Shown: one piece after another, positions 8,388 to 16,043 of the stretch
Layout: every line of letters begins with the position of its first letter
Numbering within the stretch: the first letter of the stretch is position 1
Notes under the pieces: generated by a model
What the model saw: the letters and a program-made list of their open reading frames with translations, nothing else
Database searches by the model: none
Told to the model about the DNA's origin: nothing
Source: an uncultured Lachnospiraceae bacterium
Lineage (GTDB): Bacteria; Bacillota; Clostridia; Lachnospirales; Lachnospiraceae
Direction of reading: 5' to 3'
NCBI GenBank assembly: GCA_947176505.1
Contig: CAMWQW010000012.1
Location: 1-64,000, forward strand
Length of the DNA: 64,000 nt
Program-made: the position numbers and the translations under genes

Positions 8388-9317
8388 CTACTTATCGGGC
8401 GTATCTAACAAGCCTGTTATATATATTCCGTAGTAGGATGAAAGAAACTCGGATGTCTTTTTGATGTTATCTCCCCACTTCGGGTCTGTGAACTCTTTTC
8501 TTATATCCTGCATCCTCTTTTTCTTCTCCTGCTCCCGCTCTGCCCGATCCCGGCAACTGTCCCGGCAGCTATCATTGAAAGCAATCACGCTTTTCAGGAA
8601 TGGGGCATCAAAATATTCCGCAATCGCCGGAACGTCTTTATTAAGACAGTGGCTATCCCAATAAGGCTTATCCCGGTACACGAATGTATGAGAGGGATTC
8701 ACTCTTTCATCCAGAACGAAAAGCTCTCTCAATTCCTCGTAATCTACCCCTGCTTTCTCCGCTATCTGGAAGAACTGATTGCAGAAAGAAACCTTTGTTG
8801 CCAGATAGGCATTTTCCATATATTTCACAAGCTCTGCGGTTTTGCTGTCCGTTATCCTGAATTGATGTCTTGCATCATACACCCTCTGGAGCATCCCAAT
8901 CAGCTTTTTGCAATCCTCCCGGTTGCCTCCGGCTATTGTAAAGTCAAAATGAAAATTATTGCAATGCTGTGTTCCACCGTAATACTCCGGGGAAAAAATG
9001 ATTCGCTTTTTTGTAAGCCCCCTGATTGCTTCCGTTGTTCCCGGCAGCACCGTACTCTTGATTACAAAAAGGTATGCGTCATTATCCCGGATTGCATTTA
9101 TTACCTCACTCGGATCGCACGGCGTTCCATTCTCCCCGGCAATTCTCGGAGTATCAACACATACAAACGCTACATCATATCTATTTCTCCGGCGTTGGTT
9201 CAACTCTGGGCGCTTTTTATCCACGGTATCTATCAGCAGTCCGTGGCCGTCCAGTTCCCGGAATAGGTTATGCCCTACCACTCCGTACCCGATAATTAAA
9301 ACACTATATTCTTTCAT
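8388..9317 (-). CDS. UDP-glucose dehydrogenase-family protein, C-terminally short
   Basis: A 309-residue member of the nucleotide-sugar dehydrogenase family, which oxidises UDP-hexoses to uronic acids with NAD. Visible features are the dinucleotide-binding GYGVVG (10-15), the SPE glutamate (E111), a conserved Lys in YLATKVSF (K175) and the catalytic Cys with Lys-Asp in SHCLNKD (C224, K227, D228). Cellular enzymes are near 400 residues. This one lacks the C-terminal UDP-binding domain and ends in a charged helix (DRAEREQEKKKRMQD). It may therefore be an altered enzyme or need a partner. It is followed, in transcription order, by the RarA-like gene and preceded by a glycosyltransferase. Confidence 0.75.
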   Translation of the reverse strand: MKEYSVLIIGYGVVGHNLFRELDGHGLLIDTVDKKRPELNQRRRNRYDVAFVCVDTPRIAGENGTPCDPSEVINAIRDNDAYLFVIKSTVLPGTTEAIRGLTKKRIIFSPEYYGGTQHCNNFHFDFTIAGGNREDCKKLIGMLQRVYDARHQFRITDSKTAELVKYMENAYLATKVSFCNQFFQIAEKAGVDYEELRELFVLDERVNPSHTFVYRDKPYWDSHCLNKDVPAIAEYFDAPFLKSVIAFNDSCRDSCRDRAEREQEKKKRMQDIRKEFTDPKWGDNIKKTSEFLSSYYGIYITGLLDTPDK

Positions 9318-9323
9318 TCCCGA

Positions 9324-10040
9324 TTACCTCCGCACTTTTGCTTTTGACTGATTTGTTTTGAAGTTATGTTCGTAGTATCTTCCCCACTTTGTTTTCATGT
9401 ACTCCACCGTGGCATTGATGGTCTTTGTATTCTTATCCACGCTGTTTCCACCCTCATTTTTATCATAAATGGCTTTCGCCCTGAAATACTCCGGCACAAT
9501 GATAATCCTGTTATAAAGCAACTCCTGAAGCTGAAAATCAATGTCTGCCTTAAATCTGATATTGGTGTCATATCTGCTTTTCAGTCCTGCCTTGTTAAAC
9601 CAGCATATCAATCCTATTGTTGACTGGAAGCGGAACTCTTCATTGTACTTTATAACATTTTCCTGCATCCTGATTGAAGCAAAGCCTATTTTCAGATCGC
9701 TTATTATCTGCCCGATTCGTTCAAACTCTGCATCCACAATATCCATATCCTCAATGCGAACCAGATTATTTTTATTCACATAGGAAAACCCGGTAATATC
9801 ATCATCAATCTGTACTACCACATCCTCCGGCGTATGGTCGATTATCCACTGCCTCACCTTTGGGAGTGAATCAACCTCCGCATCCGGCGCCGCCAGTATC
9901 TTTTCTACTCCCGCATCCCGGTAGGCATCTGCTTCCGATTCCCGGACTACATAGGTACAATCATTCAGAACATGATACGTTTTTATGTCATGGCTTCTTT
10001 TGTATGAGGGAACATACACACCCAGCGTCTTATCCTGCAT
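9324..10040 (-). CDS. TET-associated-type glycosyltransferase (TAGT-like)
   Basis: A 238-residue predicted GT-A glycosyltransferase. The N-terminus GVYVPSYKRS (7-16), the segment YVVRESEADAYRDAG and the metal-binding VVVQIDDDITGF (D79-D81) are arranged as in the TET-associated glycosyltransferases that phages use to add sugars to modified bases. No TET/JBP oxygenase or base-hydroxylating gene is in the window, so the acceptor could be DNA, a capsid protein or a cell-surface polymer. The ATG at 10040 is chosen because GGAGGG stands 6 bp upstream; an ATG at 10055 would add five residues. It overlaps the end of the ParB-like gene. Confidence 0.65.
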   Translation of the reverse strand: MQDKTLGVYVPSYKRSHDIKTYHVLNDCTYVVRESEADAYRDAGVEKILAAPDAEVDSLPKVRQWIIDHTPEDVVVQIDDDITGFSYVNKNNLVRIEDMDIVDAEFERIGQIISDLKIGFASIRMQENVIKYNEEFRFQSTIGLICWFNKAGLKSRYDTNIRFKADIDFQLQELLYNRIIIVPEYFRAKAIYDKNEGGNSVDKNTKTINATVEYMKTKWGRYYEHNFKTNQSKAKVRR

Positions 10041-10668
10041 CCGCTCCCCCTCCATCCTTTTCTTTTTCCTGCCCGGTCTCTACTATGTTTGCGCTGATTT
10101 CGTCATACCATATAGCTCTCGCCCGCAGTTTCTTTTTGTCATTCATTTTTACGATTGCGCCGTTGATTCCTAATTTCCGGGTAAGTTCGTTATAGTCAAG
10201 CTCATTCCGGCAGACAAGCAGAACATAATTGTACTTCTCATAATTGATAAGCTCCATTTCTTTCTTTTTCCGATCAGCCGGATCAACCGATTTCAGGTCA
10301 AGCCCCAAATCAAGATTGAGGTCTGCCGTCCAGTCTGCCAGTAAATCCATATCCCACTCCCCGGCATGAGTATTATCCCTGATATTGATTGCCCTTAATT
10401 CTGCCTCTGAATAGCCTATCAGGACTTTTACATCTACCGTGGCATCCGGGTTATCCTCTTTGATAACAGTTGCCCTCTGTGAGCCTCCTATGACGTTGTA
10501 TTGCTCGTCAACCAGAATCAGCCCAAAATCTCCATATGTCTGCATGGACCTCCGCAGCTCTTCTTTTTTCTTCTTTGTGATTTTCCGGGGATTGCCAAAA
10601 TCGAATTTGAGCAATGATATAGGCACTCCCTCTTTCAGTTCGATTCTTTTCTTTACCTTTGCACCCAT
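10030..10668 (-). CDS. ParB-like nuclease-domain protein
   Basis: A 212-residue protein with a ParB N-terminal fold: NPR at 26-28, the region LRRSMQTYGDFGLILVDEQY, and the box GGSQR at 61-65 that corresponds to the CTP/nucleic-acid-contacting box of ParB/Srx proteins. The C-terminal region (KYNYVLLVCRNELDYNELTR) is the tail seen in phage ParB proteins that accompany DNA modification genes. It is the first gene of the late operon, about 180 bp after a predicted promoter and directly after a terminator-like hairpin. The ATG at 10668 follows GGAGGAAAGGAAAGCGT; the open frame extends upstream without a start signal. Confidence 0.75.
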   Translation of the reverse strand: MGAKVKKRIELKEGVPISLLKFDFGNPRKITKKKKEELRRSMQTYGDFGLILVDEQYNVIGGSQRATVIKEDNPDATVDVKVLIGYSEAELRAINIRDNTHAGEWDMDLLADWTADLNLDLGLDLKSVDPADRKKKEMELINYEKYNYVLLVCRNELDYNELTRKLGINGAIVKMNDKKKLRARAIWYDEISANIVETGQEKEKDGGGADAG

Positions 10669-10690
10669 ACGCTTTCCTTTCCTCCCATTT

Positions 10691-10728
10691 ATGCAAAATA
10701 AAACAGGAACCCGGCAAGGCTCCTGTTT
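10691..10728 (-). terminator. Terminator-like hairpin in the leader of the late operon
   Basis: AAACAGGA at 10701-10708 pairs with TCCTGTTT at 10721-10728. On the - strand the stem is followed by TATTTTGCAT. It lies between the predicted late promoter and the first late gene, so it may end early transcripts or work as an attenuator. Confidence 0.65.
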
Positions 10729-10821
10729 CCGTGAAAATGGAATGTGAAAAATGACAAGATAGCTGTCACTGTAATTATCAGCATGAGGCGCTTTTTCGCT
10801 CCATGTTGAGGGGATAACGAA

Positions 10822-10840
10822 TGTACGGCTTTCCCGTACA
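10822..10840. promoter_or_regulatory. Inverted repeat downstream of the late promoter
   Basis: TGTACGG at 10822-10828 and CCGTACA at 10834-10840 form a 7-bp inverted repeat 5 bp apart. It lies about 10-30 bp downstream of the predicted start point. It could be an operator or an RNA stem. A third TGACA/TGTCA pair lies at 10752-10768, and a 9-bp inverted pair (GCATGAGGC) flanks the whole region at 10781-10789 and 10922-10930. Confidence 0.45.
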
Positions 10841-10858
10841 TAAATTTGTACGCTTACT

Positions 10859-10887
10859 ATTTTACTTTGGTGCGTTTGAAATATCAA
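10859..10887 (-). promoter_or_regulatory. Predicted sigma-70 promoter of the late operon with shared 14-mer
   Basis: On the - strand, TTGATA (10882-10887) and TAAAAT (10859-10864) are 17 bp apart. The spacer and the edge of the -10 box contain AACGCACCAAAGTA (10863-10876). The same 14-mer lies inside the spacer of the early promoter near 21040, which suggests common control by one phage regulator. Confidence 0.6.
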
Positions 10888-10930
10888 TGACATTTTTTTG
10901 ACCCTGTGTAATCCCGTTATAGCCTCATGC

Positions 10931-11512
10931 TCAATTTATAATGGCATCCACGCTAAAAAGGTAGGGCGCAAGCATTTTACAGGCATCAGAGGCATCACGG
11001 TAGATTGTGCGCTCTACTACGTTTTCCCTCTCTGCGAGATCGGCATAATCCAGTTTTTCATCCTGAATATATAAACCCATGATTACCCGGTATTTTCTCA
11101 TTGCCTCCGGCTCCCCCGGTTTGGAGCAATCCTCTTTCAATAACTCTATCGCCCTTTCTATCTGGCGTTTCCTCCATGCGTTTTCCTGCAATCTGGAAAT
11201 TTCTTTCGCCATCAATTCATCCATACTAACATCACCCGGCGACATCAAATCCTCCACACACTTGAAGCGCAATTCCTGTTGAGCCTCTTCCGTCTCATAA
11301 TCGCTATGCAATAAATCATTTTTCAATGTACGGTAAGATTCCAGTAATTTTCTCACGTTATGCAGATTGCGGTTTACAATCTTATTTCTTGCTTTCTTTT
11401 CCTCATTCCGAAAAGCATCTATCCCGGCAACTGCCGCCTGTTCTATGATCTGGTCTAACTCTTCTTTCTTGATTGCATAGGTCTTTGATTTTCCCTTGCT
11501 ATTGTTTCCCAT
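10931..11512 (-). CDS. Late transcription regulator, ArpU/sigma region 4-like
   Basis: A 193-residue protein. The first two thirds are charged helices (ITNLHNVRKLLESYRTL-type stretch near residue 50). The C-terminal 55 residues (RYRVIMGLYI, then YADLAERENVVERTIYRDASDACKML) look like a sigma-70 region 4 helix-turn-helix. Proteins of this build (ArpU, RinA and relatives) switch on late phage genes. Its place as the last gene before the late promoter and ParB-terminase block fits that role. The ATG at 11512 follows GGAGGGATAGCATT. Target promoters are not known. Confidence 0.65.
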   Translation of the reverse strand: MGNNSKGKSKTYAIKKEELDQIIEQAAVAGIDAFRNEEKKARNKIVNRNLHNVRKLLESYRTLKNDLLHSDYETEEAQQELRFKCVEDLMSPGDVSMDELMAKEISRLQENAWRKRQIERAIELLKEDCSKPGEPEAMRKYRVIMGLYIQDEKLDYADLAERENVVERTIYRDASDACKMLAPYLFSVDAIIN

Positions 11513-11549
11513 AATGCTATCCCTCCGATTTTCCTTGACTTTTCACAAG

Positions 11550-11613
11550 TGCCATGCTATGATGGCAATACCGTTTATGTGGAAAGCCTTTCCGGGAAGC
11601 CGGAGGGCTTTTT
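11550..11613. other. Two hairpins in the gap upstream of the late regulator
   Basis: TGCCAT at 11550 and ATGGCA ending 11567 form one inverted repeat. A stronger stem at 11583-11611 (AAAGCC..TCCGG, loop GAAG, CCGGA..GGGCTTT) is followed on the + strand by TTTTTACTTTTT. It is oriented to stop + strand (antisense) transcription; on the - strand it would only be a leader stem. Confidence 0.5.
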
Positions 11614-11618
11614 ACTTT

Positions 11619-11903
11619 TTATCTTCTGGACTTCCCTTTTCTGTGCATTTTAGCGTTCGGGCAAGTTGCGAAGTGGGAAACATACCCTACCCCGTCCATT
11701 TCTTCCGGCGCAATATCCGTCCGGCAGCTAACTACTTCCCCAGTGTCAAGCACAATCTTCTCTTTGCCGCCATCCTCTTTCCTGTATCTGGTAACAGTAG
11801 GATTGCAAGGAATGAAACGCCCCTTTGTACTCTTTATAAAAATTATCCTTGCGCCGCAGCTCCGACATTTCGATTCACTCTGTCCGCAACTTCTGTATGC
11901 CAT
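11619..11903 (-). CDS. Small phage protein with Cys pairs
   Basis: A 94-residue basic protein of unrecognised function. It opens with Cys-rich sequence (SCGQSESKCRSCGARI) and has two more Cys later (CNPTV, CRTD) and one near the end (CPNA), so a zinc-binding fold is likely. The ATG at 11903 follows GGGGAGGATGAATAAC, which lies inside the end of the upstream gene; the start falls right after the upstream stop. It probably acts in early or middle phage functions. Confidence 0.65.
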   Translation of the reverse strand: MAYRSCGQSESKCRSCGARIIFIKSTKGRFIPCNPTVTRYRKEDGGKEKIVLDTGEVVSCRTDIAPEEMDGVGYVSHFATCPNAKMHRKGKSRR

Positions 11904-11904
11904 G

Positions 11905-12624
11905 TTATTCATCCTCCCCATCATCTTCCGGCTCGTCATATGAATAGCCATCGTCCTCACCGTCCTCAATCATTTCTTCCCCAGATTCCGGCGTGTTCAC
12001 AAACCCGTCACCCTCGTTGTCTCCTATTTCCCGAAAATCCCCGTCTATTACATTATCTTCGTCCGCATCCTCCACCGGACCGGGCAACGCTCCCTCGTCT
12101 GCTACTTCTCCCGGCAACGCTCCCTCGTCTGCCACAGGACCCTCGATTTGCTGTACGTTCATCCGCTTCTTTTTCGGGTCAGTTTCGATTGCGTCCTGCT
12201 TCGGTTCTTTCTCCGACTGCTGTTCGGCCTGCTGTTTCATGTAGTCGTTTATGTTCATCTGTTCGGCTCCCATGACAGGCTTTAAGACATACATATGTTG
12301 TTCATCATCCCAGACCACTTCCATTTCCGTGTTACGGACGCCGCTCTCTTCATCCTTAAATGTCATGGAAGATGTCACCTTATGCTTGAAAGTCGGCTTT
12401 TTAATATCCCTGCCGCCGTTCTGCTTCCCGTCCTTATATTCCGGGATAAATTCAGTATCGAGTTTCACATCAATGGCGATGCTGATTTTCGCTTCGTCCG
12501 ATTCCGTGTCGCTCATATTCTTGATAAGCCTCTGGATAATGATATTAAAATTTCTCCGCAGCTCGTCAAACGGTTCTCCCTCCATCGTCAAATCCATTGT
12601 TTCCACCACATCATTTTTCGCCAT
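11905..12624 (-). CDS. Phage protein with acidic, repeat-containing C-terminus
   Basis: A 239-residue protein without a recognised family. Residues 1-120 look folded (sheet-rich, with ISIAIDVKLDTEFIPEY). From about residue 130 the chain is acidic and disordered and ends EDDGEDE. It contains a 10-residue tandem repeat VADEGALPGE/VADEGALPGP, encoded by a 20-bp identity at 12083-12102 and 12113-12132. The motif DNVIDGDF near residue 190 also occurs in the phage RecT tail. It lies directly upstream of the RusA gene in sequence order and is probably part of replication or recombination. Ribosome site GGAGG, 8 bp before the ATG. Confidence 0.7.
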   Translation of the reverse strand: MAKNDVVETMDLTMEGEPFDELRRNFNIIIQRLIKNMSDTESDEAKISIAIDVKLDTEFIPEYKDGKQNGGRDIKKPTFKHKVTSSMTFKDEESGVRNTEMEVVWDDEQHMYVLKPVMGAEQMNINDYMKQQAEQQSEKEPKQDAIETDPKKKRMNVQQIEGPVADEGALPGEVADEGALPGPVEDADEDNVIDGDFREIGDNEGDGFVNTPESGEEMIEDGEDDGYSYDEPEDDGEDE

Positions 12625-12627
12625 AGC

Positions 12628-13086
12628 TTAATCCTCCAATCCTATAATCGTTACTGTCACCCTAGGCTTTTCAGCGTAGAACTTACGGAACATCACATCT
12701 ACAATCTGGCTATCATCGTGATACGCCAATTTGTTCAGACTGTCAGCAATAATCTTGATGATATTGTCGCTGTCAGGTTTCTTTGTCGGTCTTACCTCGT
12801 GGTTTATCATCCGCTCCCTCTGCTTTTTGCTTGCACTTTTGGGAATCGGATAAAACGCCTGAATCCTCATGTCAAGCATTTTCTTATCCGGGAAGATGAA
12901 CTCGCCACACTGCAGACGGTACTCCGTCTTTACCAGATTTTCATAGCTTACAGTTTCTTTCGGTGTGTACGCCTGTGAAAATGTTCTGTCTGAACCGTCC
13001 GGATTTTTGCATTTCCTGACAGACACCCTCGGTCTGCCTTTCCCTTTTGGCTCTCCGTAAATTGTGAATGATACAGAATTACCCAT
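12628..13086 (-). CDS. rusA: RusA-type Holliday junction resolvase
   Basis: A 152-residue endonuclease that resolves four-way DNA junctions made during phage replication and recombination. The N-terminal GEPKGKGRPRV and the acidic core KKPDSDNIIKIIADSLNKLAYHDDSQI carry the conserved Asp residues of the RusA family. Length is typical. The start overlaps the end of the upstream gene by 8 bp. Confidence 0.9.
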   Translation of the reverse strand: MGNSVSFTIYGEPKGKGRPRVSVRKCKNPDGSDRTFSQAYTPKETVSYENLVKTEYRLQCGEFIFPDKKMLDMRIQAFYPIPKSASKKQRERMINHEVRPTKKPDSDNIIKIIADSLNKLAYHDDSQIVDVMFRKFYAEKPRVTVTIIGLED

Positions 13087-13405
13087 TTTCCATCACCACG
13101 CTTTCTCTCCTAATTGCTTTACTGAAATAACCATGCTTGATCCATAAAAGTACGGTTGCAAGCTGCATATTCTTGATAACCTTAATATGCTTTGTGTATT
13201 TGTGATGTGTTATTACCCATTCCTGCTTTAGCAGTTCCTCAATCGTTGTTATCTGCTCTCCCTCGGTAAATTTCCGTTTCGATTGCAGATATTCCATATG
13301 TTTCTGCCACGGTTCGCACTCTCTACATTTCTTTTCAAATGACGGAGAATGTCTACCGTTACACTCTATGGATAAAGCGCAGTATCTACACGGATTTTGC
13401 TTCAT
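13079..13405 (-). CDS. Small phage protein with N-terminal Cys motif
   Basis: A 108-residue protein of unknown role. The first part (CRYCALSIECNGRHSPSFEKKCREC) has two CxxC pairs and a His, a likely zinc knuckle. The rest is basic (HHKYTKHIKVIKN). The ATG at 13405 is chosen because GGGGAGG stands about 9 bp upstream; the frame is open further up. It overlaps the end of the MazG-like gene by 20 bp and the start of rusA by 8 bp. Confidence 0.65.
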   Translation of the reverse strand: MKQNPCRYCALSIECNGRHSPSFEKKCRECEPWQKHMEYLQSKRKFTEGEQITTIEELLKQEWVITHHKYTKHIKVIKNMQLATVLLWIKHGYFSKAIRRESVVMENG

Positions 13406-13988
13406 TGTTTTCATCCTCCCCTGTATGTGTTCCATCAGAAAACCCATTCAAATAATCCAGAATGGCATCCCGTTCTTTTTCCAATTTCATAATCAGCTCT
13501 CTTTTGCTCTTTTCGACAATCTGGAAAAGCTCTCTCGCCGCTGGTGTGATTGACTTTATCCGCGCCAACCTTTCCTTTTCATCAGGATTTAAAAGGTTTT
13601 CGTCTATTTCAAGCAATTCATCAGCGGTTTTTATCTTTTTTGCCTGTTCCTCTTCTTCGCTTTTCGCAATCCGCTCCATCTGTCTATTGATTTTAAAATC
13701 AATGGCTTTTTCCAATTCTCCATTCTGGAATGCTCCGATTGCATAAGCGACTTGATGAAAGACGAAATACACATCCGCCAATTCATCCACGATTTTTTTA
13801 TGGGATTCATCTAACTTAGGGTGCATGGATGTATCGTTGGTTTTGTAAAATTTTTGATACAGCCTCCAGTCTTTATTGAGCACCTGTGTCAGTTCCGCCA
13901 TTTCCTCAATAAGCTGTCTGCTTTGAGCCTCATATCCGTATTTATCCACTACTTTCTGTGCATAGTAAATCATATTGTTAAAATCCAT
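13386..13988 (-). CDS. MazG-like NTP pyrophosphohydrolase
   Basis: A 200-residue protein. Residues 1-110 carry the all-alpha pyrophosphohydrolase signature: EEMAELTQ and, further on, DELADVYFVFHQVAYAIG, which supply the metal-binding Glu and Asp residues. Such phage enzymes clean up or tune the nucleotide pool. The C-terminal part, from about residue 115, is a charged helix (KSEEEEQAKKIKT and later EKERLARIKSITPAARELF) not present in minimal MazG proteins. Ribosome site AGGAGG, 4 bp before the ATG. Confidence 0.75.
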   Translation of the reverse strand: MDFNNMIYYAQKVVDKYGYEAQSRQLIEEMAELTQVLNKDWRLYQKFYKTNDTSMHPKLDESHKKIVDELADVYFVFHQVAYAIGAFQNGELEKAIDFKINRQMERIAKSEEEEQAKKIKTADELLEIDENLLNPDEKERLARIKSITPAARELFQIVEKSKRELIMKLEKERDAILDYLNGFSDGTHTGEDENNEAKSV

Positions 13989-13996
13989 ATTTCCTC

Positions 13997-14425
13997 CTAT
14001 CTCGACGTATCGGCGTTTTCATCATCCAGTCTGGCAGTCAGGAAGTAATCAAGCACTTTCCCTGTTTCAGTCCGTTTCTGTTTCATCTGACCCACCGTAT
14101 AGCCGTTCTTAATCAGGATTCCAGACACCGTGAGGCGTTCATCCAGATTGTAGATACGTAGCTTGATAAATTTATCAAACACGGACTTCTCTTCTCCATA
14201 CGATTCATCCAGCATCTTCAACATGGGTACTCCAACCGCATTTGCAATCTTTTCCAATGTGCCTATCGTAACCTCATTCCTACCTTTTTCGGCATCCCTG
14301 ATAAATGATTCAGACTTGCCGACTTTCCTACCCAAATCGGCCTGTGTCAGCCCTGCATCCGTGCGATACTTCCTGATACTCTCTGCAACTACTTCCTTTG
14401 TCGTGTGACCTATTCCATTTTTCAT
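13997..14425 (-). CDS. XRE-family helix-turn-helix regulator
   Basis: A 142-residue DNA-binding protein. Residues 12-70 form a Cro/CI-type HTH (ESIRKYRTDAGLTQADLGRKVG and SESFIRDAEKGRNEVTIGTLEKIANAVGV). The remaining 70 residues (LRIYNLDERLTVSGILIKNGYT) are unlike the usual CI C-terminal peptidase. It sits in the middle of the early operon, two bases after the DnaC-like gene, not next to the lysogeny switch. Target unknown. Confidence 0.8.
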   Translation of the reverse strand: MKNGIGHTTKEVVAESIRKYRTDAGLTQADLGRKVGKSESFIRDAEKGRNEVTIGTLEKIANAVGVPMLKMLDESYGEEKSVFDKFIKLRIYNLDERLTVSGILIKNGYTVGQMKQKRTETGKVLDYFLTARLDDENADTSR

Positions 14426-14426
14426 C

Positions 14427-15281
14427 TTATCCCTCCAAAATTTTTCTTGTATCGTTCATCCGTTGAGCGGCTTTCTTTATCCTGTGCGACTTTCCCGGAA
14501 CATGAACTGGGTAGCACACTTCAAGGATGCGGTCAAAAATTCTCTTATACCGTAAATCCTGCTCTTTCGTCAGTTCATCCCATGTCAGGTTTGTTGTCAG
14601 GATAAAAGGTTTTTTTGATCTTGCCCGGCTGTCAACCACGTTATAGGTTTTTTCCAGTGCATAATCCGTATTCCGCTCAACGCCTAAATCATCTATGATT
14701 AAAAGCCTTGCGGCATTGAGTTTTTGCAGATATACACCCTCGTCTACCCCCGTATTCTGGATTTCCTGCAATATCTTCACAAACGATGTCATTATCACCG
14801 ATGTCTCTTTATCCAGAAGAGCGTTTGCGATACAGGCAGCCGTATATGTCTTTCCCGTTCCGACCGGACCGTGAAAAATCAAACCCTGATTGTCGGAAAA
14901 CATTTTATCGAAATTCGCCACATAATTCTGTGCTACCTTAAATGCTTTGGAATTATCTGCATCCTGCTCATAATTACAAAATTTGGCATCAGCATATTTG
15001 CTATCCATAAGGCTTGTATTTTTCAATTCCCGGATGCGGAACATTTCTTCACGTTTTTTTTCCTGTTCTGCCATTTTCCGCATATCTTCCTGCTCACATA
15101 AACAGGTGCAGTGTACTATTGTTTCTTCACCGCCAAACGGAAGTTTTAATATCTTTTGCCGAAGAATCCCACACTTTCCGCAGACGATCAATCCCTGTTC
15201 GTTCCTGTAATCCCCCGGCCTCATATCCGGCTCCCGGTCTGCTCCGACAGATTTTATGTATTCCTTTATCATGTCTGCCAT
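14427..15281 (-). CDS. DnaC-like helicase loader
   Basis: A 284-residue AAA+ ATPase that loads the replicative helicase at the phage origin. Walker A is GPVGTGKT (138-145) and Walker B LLIIDDLG (193-200); the later stretch PFILTTNL is the sensor region. The N-terminus carries Cys residues (C34, C37, C58, C60, C62) likely to bind zinc. Pairing with the DnaD-like gene just upstream is the usual Firmicute phage arrangement. Ribosome site AGGAGG. Confidence 0.9.
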   Translation of the reverse strand: MADMIKEYIKSVGADREPDMRPGDYRNEQGLIVCGKCGILRQKILKLPFGGEETIVHCTCLCEQEDMRKMAEQEKKREEMFRIRELKNTSLMDSKYADAKFCNYEQDADNSKAFKVAQNYVANFDKMFSDNQGLIFHGPVGTGKTYTAACIANALLDKETSVIMTSFVKILQEIQNTGVDEGVYLQKLNAARLLIIDDLGVERNTDYALEKTYNVVDSRARSKKPFILTTNLTWDELTKEQDLRYKRIFDRILEVCYPVHVPGKSHRIKKAAQRMNDTRKILEG

Positions 15282-15290
15282 ATAAGCCTC

Positions 15291-16028
15291 CTATGTCAAT
15301 CCTGCATACGGATTATTTTCATCATAGGGTTTATTCTCCTGCCCCCGGCTCTTAATAAAATCTATAAACGGTGTGGCATCCCCCAGAAACGTTTTGGCGT
15401 GTTTGATATATTTCTGCTCGGTGTGGTCTTTTGCACACTGATTGGCGTAATTCTGCGCCGCTTCCTGCAATTCCTCCGGCCTGAATCCGTCTTTAAGCCG
15501 TGCCTGATATTTTTTATACGCCTGCCCCTTATCTACTTTCCGGGGATATACTTTCCAGAACGATTCAAAGGAAGATGAATATGCTCCGGATGCGTCTTCC
15601 TTTTCCTCAACTCCGGCAGTATTTGTATTTCCTGTTTTGCTTCTGTGTTTCCTTACCCGGTCGGCATTAGCTTTCCTGCGGTTCTGCTCCTTGTCAAGCA
15701 TGGAATAATATTCCATCGGAATTTGATTCCACTCCTGCCAATCGTGAATATAAAGCCCCTCTTCTCCTGCTTCTATCCAGTTTAGAGTTATCAGGGTATC
15801 TACCACGAAAGCCGGAACCAGATCCGTCCTCATACCAGATTTAAGAGCATCAGCAATATCTTTCTTGTCAGCTCCTATAATGAGGCCGTCTTTACGGCAA
15901 TTACTGATACCCCATATCCACAAGTTTATCAGTATTCCCCTAGCCTCATTCTCGGAGCAATCAAGTGTTTTTGCTAAAACTCTCAGCTTGCCTCCGTTCA
16001 GGTTTTGGTCTACTGCTATAAACAACAT
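15291..16028 (-). CDS. DnaD-like phage replisome organiser
   Basis: A 245-residue protein. Residues 1-100 form a winged-helix-like region (LAKTLDCSENEARGILINLWIWG, then LYIHDWQEW) typical of phage replisome organisers. A variable linker follows, and residues 145-215 (SFESFWKVYPRKVDKGQAYKKYQ) are the common C-terminal module of phage replication proteins. It probably binds the phage origin and recruits the DnaC-like loader. The ATG at 16028 has AAAGGA at suitable distance; the ATG at 16037 lies too close to it. Confidence 0.8.
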   Translation of the reverse strand: MLFIAVDQNLNGGKLRVLAKTLDCSENEARGILINLWIWGISNCRKDGLIIGADKKDIADALKSGMRTDLVPAFVVDTLITLNWIEAGEEGLYIHDWQEWNQIPMEYYSMLDKEQNRRKANADRVRKHRSKTGNTNTAGVEEKEDASGAYSSSFESFWKVYPRKVDKGQAYKKYQARLKDGFRPEELQEAAQNYANQCAKDHTEQKYIKHAKTFLGDATPFIDFIKSRGQENKPYDENNPYAGLT

Positions 16029-16043
16029 TGCACCCATCCTTTC

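Noticed and set aside
8649..9266. Long + strand frame opposite the sugar dehydrogenase
   Set aside because: Antisense to a supported gene with catalytic motifs; composition is that of a shadow frame.
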